Of a stretch of 64,000 nucleotides of DNA, positions 1 through 6,939 are shown piece by piece (the first letter of the stretch is position 1; each line of letters begins with the position of its first letter). This stretch comes from Clostridium vincentii (lineage in GTDB: Bacteria; Bacillota; Clostridia; Clostridiales; Clostridiaceae): positions 16,503 to 80,502 of the forward strand of contig NZ_PVXQ01000013.1 in NCBI RefSeq assembly GCF_002995745.1, given 5' to 3'. A program made the position numbers and the translations under genes. Below the pieces are notes generated by a model. That model saw only the letters and a program-made list of their open reading frames with translations. It had not been told where the DNA came from and ran no database searches.

Positions 1-2
1 TA

Positions 3-80
3 GGTGGAATGGACTATTGTAATTATGAAACAAGAAAGAAATATTATGAGAGTTTAGTAGATAGTATATTAAATATTTAA
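3..80 (+). CDS. C-terminal end of an upstream gene (partial)
   Basis: Frame 3 is open from the left edge to a TAA at 78-80 and reads about 25 residues ending ESLVDSILNI. The other two forward frames stop early (TAG at 1-3, TAA at 20-22). It lies 18 bases before the aldehyde dehydrogenase start, so the two may be cotranscribed. The fragment is too short to assign a family. Confidence 0.5.
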   Translation, partial: GGMDYCNYETRKKYYESLVDSILNI

Positions 81-98
81 CAAAAAGGGGTCATGATA

Positions 99-1472
99 AT
101 GAGTATAGAAAAGATTGTAGAAAATCAAAGGTTATTCTATAGAAGTAATAAGACTTTAGATGTAGATTTTAGGATAAAGCAATTAGAGAAATTAAAAAGG
201 GTAGTAAAAGAAAATGAGGATATTATACTTAAAGCTTTAAAAAAAGATTTATATAAGTCTGATTTTGAAGGATATATAACAGAAATCGGAATATTATATG
301 AGGAAATTAATTTAGCCATGAAGAAGTTAAAAAAATGGGCAAAGAGGGAAAGGGTTAAGACTTCAATAATGTACTTTCCAGCTAAAAGTTACATATATAA
401 GGAACCTTATGGTGTAGTGCTTATAATAGGACCTTTTAACTATCCATTTCAATTAGTAGTTTCACCCTTAATTGGTGCTATAGCAGGAGGGAATTGTGCT
501 GTAATAAAACCTTCCGAGCATACAGTAGCAACCTCTAAAGCATTAGAAAAAATAATAAATGATAATTTTGATGAAAAATATATAAAGGTAGTTGATCCTT
601 TGGGAGGAAGAGAGGTAGTTACAGAGTTACTTGAATCAAACTTTGATAAGATATTCTTTACTGGAAGTGTTAGGGTAGGTAAAATAGTTATGGAAAAAGC
701 TGCGAAGAGGCTTATACCAATAACTTTAGAGCTTGGAGGGAAGAGTCCTTGCATTGTAGATAAGGATGTTAACATTAAAATGAGTGCCAAGAGAATAGTT
801 TGGGGTAAATATTTGAATGCGGGACAAACTTGTGTAGCACCAGATTATTTATGTGTTCATAAAGATATTAAGGATGAATTGCTAAGGGAGATGGTAAAGG
901 AAATAAAATTACAATTTGGAGAGGACAATAGAAAGTCTCTTGATTACCCAAGGATAATAAGGGTAGAAGAGGTAGATAGACTTTCTCGTTATATAGATGA
1001 AGGAGACATTTATTATGGAGGAGAGATAGTAAGAGAAGAAAAATATATCTCCCCAACAATACTTATAAATATAAAAGAGGGAAGCAAAATATTAGAGGAA
1101 GAGATTTTTGGACCGATATTACCGGTTTATGAATTTAATAACTTGCAAGATGTATTAGATAAAGTTAATGAGGGACATAAACCTTTAGCTTTATATTATT
1201 TTTCTGAACGTAAAGACCAAATTGAAAAGGTATTAAAGGAGAGTTCATCAGGTGGCGTTACAATAAATGATACAATACTTCATGTATCCTCAGGCTTTCT
1301 ACCTTTTGGTGGGGTAGGGAATAGTGGAATGGGTTCTTACCATGGAAAGTATAGCTTTGAATGTTTCTCACATAGTAAAGCTGTTTTAAAGAGAGGAACT
1401 TTTACTGAATTTTCCTTTAGATTTGCACCTTACAAGGATAAAATAAAATTAGTTAGAAAAGTTTTTAAATAG
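99..1472 (+). CDS. NAD(P)+-dependent aldehyde dehydrogenase (class 3-like)
   Basis: Oxidises an aldehyde to the acid, or acts as a fatty-aldehyde dehydrogenase, in the cytoplasm. About 457 residues, the usual length for short class 3-type (ALDH3/YwdH-like) enzymes. Counted from the ATG at 99, the conserved TLELGGKSP motif holds the general-base Glu (about 211), and GQTCVAPDY holds the catalytic Cys (about 245). FFTGSVRVGK before them is the cofactor-binding turn. An in-frame ATG also exists at 93, but the AAAGGGG Shine-Dalgarno at 84-90 lies only 2 bases from it and 8 bases from the ATG at 99, so 99 is preferred. A terminator follows. The substrate is not evident from context; alcohol or lipid aldehyde detoxification is an inference. 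Confidence 0.9.
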   Translation: MSIEKIVENQRLFYRSNKTLDVDFRIKQLEKLKRVVKENEDIILKALKKDLYKSDFEGYITEIGILYEEINLAMKKLKKWAKRERVKTSIMYFPAKSYIYKEPYGVVLIIGPFNYPFQLVVSPLIGAIAGGNCAVIKPSEHTVATSKALEKIINDNFDEKYIKVVDPLGGREVVTELLESNFDKIFFTGSVRVGKIVMEKAAKRLIPITLELGGKSPCIVDKDVNIKMSAKRIVWGKYLNAGQTCVAPDYLCVHKDIKDELLREMVKEIKLQFGEDNRKSLDYPRIIRVEEVDRLSRYIDEGDIYYGGEIVREEKYISPTILINIKEGSKILEEEIFGPILPVYEFNNLQDVLDKVNEGHKPLALYYFSERKDQIEKVLKESSSGGVTINDTILHVSSGFLPFGGVGNSGMGSYHGKYSFECFSHSKAVLKRGTFTEFSFRFAPYKDKIKLVRKVFK

Positions 1473-1475
1473 AAT

Positions 1476-1514
1476 AAAGGTGATTGGCACTTATGTGTAC
1501 CAATCACCTTTTTT
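1476..1514. terminator. Intrinsic terminator after the aldehyde dehydrogenase
   Basis: A 12-bp stem (AAAGGTGATTGG paired with CCAATCACCTTT) with a 12-nt loop is followed by a run of T. The A-run on the left flank lets it also serve the convergent ppnP gene. Confidence 0.9.
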
Positions 1515-1570
1515 CTACTTAAAATTTTAATTCAAATAACATGGCATAGCTACTTTATTGTAAAATACTA

Positions 1571-1885
1571 TTATTTTATGTATGAGCAACAGTAATCAAC
1601 CACTTCTTTAACTACAACAGTAAATTCTGAATTTGAATGAATTGAAAAACTATCTCCTTCTTTTAAAGAGACGAAATTATCCTCGCCAGGTAATTTTGCA
1701 TCCAAAGAACCCGCAGTAATTTCCATTAACTCCTTTTCAACAGTAGAAAATTTATAAGTTCCAGGCATCATTATGCCTAAAGTTTTCTTTTCTCCATTTT
1801 CAAGGATAATAGTTCTGCTTGAAACTTTGCCATCAAAATATAGATTAGCCCTTTTTATTGCTGTAACATTAGTAAAGTTGCTCAT
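1571..1885 (-). CDS. ppnP: Pyrimidine/purine nucleoside phosphorylase (PpnP family, DUF1255/UPF0345)
   Basis: Small single-domain cupin of 104 residues; the family phosphorolyses nucleosides to base plus ribose-1-phosphate. The sequence holds the family's [24 protein letters not shown] and [14 protein letters not shown] segments, and its length equals the family norm of about 95-105. The upstream in-frame ATG at 1900 sits inside the ribosome-binding site: GGAGG lies just before the ATG at 1885, so the shorter protein is chosen. It starts 30 bases after gatB ends on the same strand, so it may be read as the last gene of the aspS-gatCAB transcript, though no functional link is known. Confidence 0.88.
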   Translation of the reverse strand: MSNFTNVTAIKRANLYFDGKVSSRTIILENGEKKTLGIMMPGTYKFSTVEKELMEITAGSLDAKLPGEDNFVSLKEGDSFSIHSNSEFTVVVKEVVDYCCSYIK

Positions 1886-1915
1886 TAGTAAAACCTCCAT
1901 AAAAATTATATAGTA

Positions 1916-3358
1916 TTAATTACACCTTGATTTTAATTGATCATCAAGTAATTGTTTAGCTACTTTAGGGTTAACTTTACCCTTTGAAGCTTTCATAATT
2001 TGACCCATTAAGAAGCCAGCAGCTTGAGCTTTACCATCAGCAAAGTCAGCAACAGACTGAGGATTTGCATCAAGAACCTGAGAAATTATTTGTTCAACTT
2101 CTGAAGTATCACTAATTTGAGTTAGTCCCTTAGATTTAACTACATCTAAAGCAGAAACTCCTGTTGTGAACATTTCCTCGAATACTTCGCGTCCAACAGT
2201 GTTGCTTATTTTCCCTTCTTCAATAAGGGTTATTAGCTCATATAGAGACTTAGAAGTTATTTTTATTTCAGTATCATCTAAATCTTCTTTAAGAAGTCTT
2301 AAGAAGTCTCCTAAAAGCCAGTTAGTAACAGATTTTGCTTTTGCTCCTAATTTAATTGTCTCTTCAAATAGATCAGAAAGCATTTTATTATCTATTATTA
2401 TTTCAACTTCTTTTTCAGGTATACCATAGGATTCGATAAATCTTGCCTTCTTTGCCTTAGGCATCTCAGGAAGGGAAGATTCAATTTCTTTTATTTGCTC
2501 TTCGTTTATTATAATTGGAACTAAATCTGGTTCAGGAAAATATCTGTAATCATGGGCATCTTCCTTGCTTCTCATTGAGACAGTTTTACCCTTACCATTA
2601 TCCCATCTTCTAGTTTCTTGTTTTATCTTATATTCTTCACCATAAGTATATAATTCTCTTTGACGTTTTTCTTCTTTTTCAAGAGCTTTTTGAAGCTCTT
2701 TAAAAGATCCGATGTTTTTCATTTCAACCTTAGTGTTTAAAACATCTGTGCCAGCTTCACGAATAGAGATATTAGCATCACATCGTAAAGACCCTTCTTG
2801 CATTCTACAGTCTGAAATATCAGCATGTTGCAAGATTGCTTTTATAGTTTTAAAGTAAATAACTGCCTCGTCAGGAGAGCGTAAATCTGGTTCTGAAACC
2901 ATTTCTATAAGAGGGACTCCAACACGATTGTAGTCAATTAAAGATACATTGTCTTCATCAACATGAACTAGCTTTCCAGCATCTTCTTCAATATGAATTC
3001 TATTTAAGCGGATTTTTTTAGTTACTCCGTTAATGTCTATTTCAACATAACCCCCTGAACATAGTGGTGAATCAAATTGTGAAGTTTGATAAGCCTTTGG
3101 AAGGTCAGGGTAGAAGTAGTTTTTTCTATCCATTTTATTTAATTTATTAATTTTACAGTTAAATGCTGTTCCTGATTTAATAGCTAAAGCTATTACTTTT
3201 TCATTAAGAACAGGAAGAGTTCCAGGTAGGCCTAAACAAATAGGACAAGTGTTATAGTTAGGATCCTTACCAAACTCAGTAGAGCAGGAGCAGAAAATTT
3301 TAGTTTTGCTTTTTAATTCGGCATGTACTTCAAGACCAATTACGGTTTCTAAACTCAT
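1916..3358 (-). CDS. gatB: Aspartyl/glutamyl-tRNA(Asn/Gln) amidotransferase subunit B
   Basis: tRNA-binding kinase subunit of the GatCAB amidotransferase. It phosphorylates Asp-tRNA(Asn) or Glu-tRNA(Gln) and hands it ammonia made by GatA. At 480 residues it is full length. It starts with the diagnostic ETVIGLEVHAEL, carries the Cys-rich zinc site (FCSCS and TCPIC, about residues 22-42), YFYPDLPKAYQ, HIEEDAGKL, and a C-terminal YqeY-like tail ending in VNPKVAKQLLDDQL. The SD GGAAG precedes ATG 3358. It is last of the aspS-gatC-gatA-gatB set, 20 bases after gatA. Because aspS is co-encoded, its main job here is probably Asn-tRNA(Asn) formation. Confidence 0.97.
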   Translation of the reverse strand: MSLETVIGLEVHAELKSKTKIFCSCSTEFGKDPNYNTCPICLGLPGTLPVLNEKVIALAIKSGTAFNCKINKLNKMDRKNYFYPDLPKAYQTSQFDSPLCSGGYVEIDINGVTKKIRLNRIHIEEDAGKLVHVDEDNVSLIDYNRVGVPLIEMVSEPDLRSPDEAVIYFKTIKAILQHADISDCRMQEGSLRCDANISIREAGTDVLNTKVEMKNIGSFKELQKALEKEEKRQRELYTYGEEYKIKQETRRWDNGKGKTVSMRSKEDAHDYRYFPEPDLVPIIINEEQIKEIESSLPEMPKAKKARFIESYGIPEKEVEIIIDNKMLSDLFEETIKLGAKAKSVTNWLLGDFLRLLKEDLDDTEIKITSKSLYELITLIEEGKISNTVGREVFEEMFTTGVSALDVVKSKGLTQISDTSEVEQIISQVLDANPQSVADFADGKAQAAGFLMGQIMKASKGKVNPKVAKQLLDDQLKSRCN

Positions 3359-3378
3359 ATTAATTCTTCCTTTCTATA

Positions 3379-4842
3379 CTAAAGTATTGGGGCAAGAGTA
3401 GATATTTTGACTTCTTGCTCTAAGGCATAAGCTACCTTAAATATTTTTTCTTCACCAAAGTGAGGACCTATTATTTGAATACCTATAGGTAAACCTGATT
3501 CGCTTTTCCCATAAGGAAGTGAAATAGCGGGAATACCAGCAAGATTTATATTAATTGTATATATATCACCTAAATACATTGCTAAAGGATCTGTACAGTT
3601 TTCTCCAATCTTAAAAGGAAGGGTAGGAGTAGTAGGACTTAAGATAACATCATATGTATCAAAAGCTTTCTTAAATTCTTCCTTAATTTTCTTTTTAAGC
3701 TTTAGAGCTCTGTTGTAGTATGCATCATAATAACCAGAAGATAAAGCATAAGTTCCTAGCATAATTCTTCTCTTAACTTCAGTACCAAAAGCTTCAGTTC
3801 TAGTTTTAGTTATTAATTCATCTACATCTACAAATTCTTTAGTACGATATCCATATCTTATTCCATCAAACCTTGCTAAATTTGAACTAGCTTCAGCAGA
3901 AGAAATAATATAATAAGCAGATAAACCTTCCTCAGTAATAGGAAGAGAAATCTCCTCAACTTGAGCTCCAAGAGCTTTTAATTTTTCTATAGAATCAAGT
4001 AGGGAAGCTTTAATTTCTTCATCAAGACCTTTTTTAAAGAATTCTTTAGGAACTCCAATTTTCATACCAGAAACTCCAGATTCTATAGTAGATAAGTAGT
4101 CTTTTTGTATAGGTTCTTTATAAGTTGTACAATCTAACTCATCAGATCCTTGGATAATTTCAAGAGTTAGGGCAGCATCCTTTACTGTTTTTGATATTGG
4201 TCCTATTTGGTCTAAGGAAGATCCAAAGGCTATAAGGCCAAATCTTGAAACTAAACCATAAGTAGGTTTAAGTCCAACAACTCCACAAAATGAAGCTGGT
4301 TGTCTTATAGAACCACCTGTATCTGAACCTAATGAAACTGGAGCTAATCCTGCAGCAACACAAGCGGCAGAACCACCTGAAGAACCTCCTGGAACTCTTT
4401 CTAAGTCCCAAGGATTACTAGTTACTTGGAAGGCTGAGTTTTCAGTAGAAGATCCCATTGCAAATTCATCCATATTAGTTTTACCAATAATAATAGCATC
4501 TTCTTTAAGTAACTTTTCTATTACAGTTGCATTATATGGTGGAATAAAGTCTTCTAATATTTTAGATGCACAAGTGGTAATGATACCATCAGTACAAATA
4601 TTATCCTTTATAGCTATTGGAACTCCAGCAAGGGCTCCAATAGGTTCATTTTTAGCAATCTTTTCATCAACTATTTTTGCTTTTTGTAAAGCATCTTCTT
4701 CACAAAGTCTAAGGTAAGATTTTACTTTAGGATCAATAGATTTTATTCTTTGAAATAATGAAGTAATTACTGAAGTGGCAGTAAAACTTCCATTTTTAAT
4801 TCCGTCTCTAATTTGGCATATATCCATATTTTCAATGTTCAT
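3379..4842 (-). CDS. gatA: Aspartyl/glutamyl-tRNA amidotransferase subunit A
   Basis: Amidase-signature subunit that releases ammonia from Gln or Asn for GatB. 487 residues, normal length. The Ser-cisSer-Lys triad is visible: Lys79 in VPIAIKDNI, Ser154 in PGGSSGGSAA and Ser178 in GSDTGGSIR. These positions match my memory of the S. aureus enzyme. The downstream DQIGPISKTVKDAAL segment is also family-typical. It lies 11 bases after gatC and 20 bases before gatB, so translation of the three subunits is probably coupled for equal dosage. Confidence 0.97.
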   Translation of the reverse strand: MNIENMDICQIRDGIKNGSFTATSVITSLFQRIKSIDPKVKSYLRLCEEDALQKAKIVDEKIAKNEPIGALAGVPIAIKDNICTDGIITTCASKILEDFIPPYNATVIEKLLKEDAIIIGKTNMDEFAMGSSTENSAFQVTSNPWDLERVPGGSSGGSAACVAAGLAPVSLGSDTGGSIRQPASFCGVVGLKPTYGLVSRFGLIAFGSSLDQIGPISKTVKDAALTLEIIQGSDELDCTTYKEPIQKDYLSTIESGVSGMKIGVPKEFFKKGLDEEIKASLLDSIEKLKALGAQVEEISLPITEEGLSAYYIISSAEASSNLARFDGIRYGYRTKEFVDVDELITKTRTEAFGTEVKRRIMLGTYALSSGYYDAYYNRALKLKKKIKEEFKKAFDTYDVILSPTTPTLPFKIGENCTDPLAMYLGDIYTININLAGIPAISLPYGKSESGLPIGIQIIGPHFGEEKIFKVAYALEQEVKISTLAPIL

Positions 4843-4853
4843 TACTTCATCTC

Positions 4854-5141
4854 CTATTCAATAATTTTAGGAACTATTATTGCAGTACCCCTCATGGATT
4901 TAACATTTTGTAATAGCTTTTTTTTATCTTCAAAGCATTTCACTTTATCTTCTCTAAGAACTGGCTTTAAATCATCAGCGTTAAGGTCTAAATTAATATC
5001 ACTTAAATCAAAGTTATCTATGGATTCAAAGTGAGATAATATGCTTTCAAATTCTCCTATAAGCGTTTGAAATTCCGGCTCAGTAAAGCTAAGCTTTGAC
5101 AATTTAGCAATATATTTAACATCTTTAATTTCAACTTTCAT
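4854..5141 (-). CDS. gatC: Aspartyl/glutamyl-tRNA amidotransferase subunit C
   Basis: Small belt subunit that wraps the GatA-GatB interface. 95 residues, family-normal. It begins VEIKDVKYIAKLSKLSFTE, the GatC helix, and contains LRED followed by a C-terminal segment ending in GTAIIVPKIIE, the region that inserts toward GatA. The SD GGAGG precedes the ATG. It is 12 bases downstream of aspS in the same operon. Confidence 0.95.
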   Translation of the reverse strand: MKVEIKDVKYIAKLSKLSFTEPEFQTLIGEFESILSHFESIDNFDLSDINLDLNADDLKPVLREDKVKCFEDKKKLLQNVKSMRGTAIIVPKIIE

Positions 5142-5153
5142 AATTTCATCCTC

Positions 5154-6443
5154 CTATGGTTCTAATCTCTTTAAATCTCTTGGTAGTAGAGTAGCTTCTC
5201 TAATGTTTTCAAGATCCAATATTTTTAAAGTAAGTCTTTCAAGACCAATAGCAAATCCTCCATGAGGTGGCATACCATATTTAAAGGTCTCTAAATAGAA
5301 ATTAAAATCTTCTGGATCTAATCCGAATTTTGTAATGTTTGCTTTTAACATTTCATAGTTATGAATTCTTTGACCACCAGTAGTTATTTCAAGTCCTTTA
5401 AATATAAGGTCAAAACTTCTAGTAAGACTTGGATTTGTACTATCTGGCATAGCATACATTGGTCTTTTTGCAACAGGATATTCAGTTAAAAATACAAAAT
5501 CACAGTTATAAGTTTCCTTAACATATTGTGAAATTAATACTTCACCTGCAGCATCTATATTACCTATTGGAGATTTTTTATTGTATTTTTCAAGTAATAT
5601 ATTATGTGCTTCTGCAAGAGGAATTCTTGGAATTTTAATAGTTTCAGGAAGCTCAATATTATACATTGCAAGTTCTCTTTCACAGTTTTTTCTTAAAGCA
5701 GAATACAGATAGTTTAAAAAATCTTCCTCAAGATCCATAATATCAGTTTCGTCTTTAATAAATCCCACTTCAACATCAAGACTTATATATTCACTTAAAT
5801 GTCTCCAAGTACCGTGAAGTTCAGCTCTATAGGCAGGAGCAATTTCAAAAACTCTTTCAAAACCAGCACCAACCATCATTTGTTTATAAAATTGAGGACT
5901 TTGGGCTAAAAATGCACGTCTACCAAAGTAGTCAACAGTAAACATTTCAGAACCACCTTCAGTGCTTGAAGATATAAGTTTAGGAGTATGTATTTCTGAA
6001 AATCTTTGACTTCTTAAGAAAGATTTAAATGCATCAGTAATTTCTTCTTGGATTCTAAAGACAGCTCTTGCTTTAGGTCTTCTTAGGGATAAACCTCTAT
6101 AATCTAATTGTTTTTCTAAAGCGACCTTTTGTTTGAATCCATTGATTTCAAAGGGTAGCTTTTCATAAAAAACATCACCTATAATAGTAATTTCCTTTGT
6201 GTCCAATTCTAGTCCACCTGGAGCTTTTTCATTAACAATCTTTTCTCCAATAGCTTCTATACACATTTCTAATCTTAATTTTTTAGAATTTTCTTTATCC
6301 ATTACCAATTGAACAATACCAGTTTTATCTCTAAGATGTACAAATGATACCGTACTAAGCTCATGAATTTTATGAACCCATCCCTTTACAAGTACTGTAC
6401 TTTCAGATACATCTTTAATGTCACATACATAAACTCTTTTCAT
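5154..6443 (-). CDS. aspS: Aspartyl-tRNA synthetase, archaeal type (probably non-discriminating, Asp/Asn)
   Basis: Charges tRNA(Asp) and, as a non-discriminating enzyme, probably tRNA(Asn) with aspartate, making the substrate for GatCAB. At 429 residues it lacks the bacterial GAD insertion domain that brings ordinary bacterial AspRS to about 590 residues. The N-terminal OB fold (KGWVHKIHELSTVSFVHLRD) binds the anticodon. Class II motif 2 (PAYRAELHGT..HLSEYISLDVE) and motif 3 (HGGFAIGLERLTLKIL) are intact. It heads aspS-gatCAB directly behind a T-box leader reading an Asn codon, which supports Asn supply as its purpose. A second, discriminating bacterial-type AspRS elsewhere in the genome is expected but not visible here. 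Confidence 0.93.
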   Translation of the reverse strand: MKRVYVCDIKDVSESTVLVKGWVHKIHELSTVSFVHLRDKTGIVQLVMDKENSKKLRLEMCIEAIGEKIVNEKAPGGLELDTKEITIIGDVFYEKLPFEINGFKQKVALEKQLDYRGLSLRRPKARAVFRIQEEITDAFKSFLRSQRFSEIHTPKLISSSTEGGSEMFTVDYFGRRAFLAQSPQFYKQMMVGAGFERVFEIAPAYRAELHGTWRHLSEYISLDVEVGFIKDETDIMDLEEDFLNYLYSALRKNCERELAMYNIELPETIKIPRIPLAEAHNILLEKYNKKSPIGNIDAAGEVLISQYVKETYNCDFVFLTEYPVAKRPMYAMPDSTNPSLTRSFDLIFKGLEITTGGQRIHNYEMLKANITKFGLDPEDFNFYLETFKYGMPPHGGFAIGLERLTLKILDLENIREATLLPRDLKRLEP

Positions 6444-6479
6444 TTTTTAAAAAGCCTCCTTGTTAATTTAAGTAATTAT

Positions 6480-6864
6480 AGTTTTAGAACAAAATATCCC
6501 TATACTTATTAAAATAGTATAGGGACGAAAAACTTCGCGGGCCACCCTAGTTAGCTAAAGAATTTAAGGTTTACGGAAATATAAAAACCGTTCCTATACT
6601 TGCGTATAGGAACGGTATATATCCGTAATGCCATCCTAAATTATCTTAAACTTACTCTTAATTAGTACAAAATATTATAATTTTATACCTAGTCATGTTA
6701 ACGGTTGACTACCGGCTAAGTCTACTCTTTTCATTTCGGTTAGCGTCTCAAAGGTGTTCTTCCATACATAAATCATACTAGGCTCACACCAACCCTAGCT
6801 CGCTAAAAATCAAGTAAGTACTTACTCTCCTCATCATTGACTGTTTTTAAACTATATTCTAATT
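6480..6864 (-). promoter_or_regulatory. T-box leader of aspS-gatCAB with overlapping GAA/AAC specifier
   Basis: On the minus strand the leader shows AGCGAGCTAGGG and GGTGTGAGCC (6803-6781) of stem I and the CACCTTTGAGACGCT strand closing the specifier loop. The T-box sequence AACTAGGGTGGCCCGCG is at 6552-6536. The specifier region reads GAAC at 6759-6756, that is GAA (Glu) overlapping AAC (Asn), followed by A. An antiterminator can form between TAGGG (6549-6545) and CCCTA (6524-6520). It excludes the terminator CCCTATACT/AGTATAGGG (6524-6498), which is followed by a T-rich run. Uncharged tRNA should favour read-through. A two-codon T-box sensing tRNA(Asn) and tRNA(Glu) before such an operon has been described in C. 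acetobutylicum. The T-box motif is one base shorter than the usual GGNACCGCG. Confidence 0.93.
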
Positions 6865-6871
6865 ATTTACT

Positions 6872-6900
6872 ATTATATGCTCTAAATATAAATTAATCAA
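6872..6900 (-). promoter_or_regulatory. Sigma-A promoter of the T-box/aspS-gatCAB operon
   Basis: Minus strand: TTGATT at 6900-6895, a 17-bp spacer, then a perfect TATAAT at 6877-6872. The predicted start is near 6865, about 420 bases upstream of the aspS ATG, which accommodates the whole T-box. Confidence 0.8.
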
Positions 6901-6939
6901 TATAATTTTCACTATTTATAGAAAAAAGCACAAGTTCTC

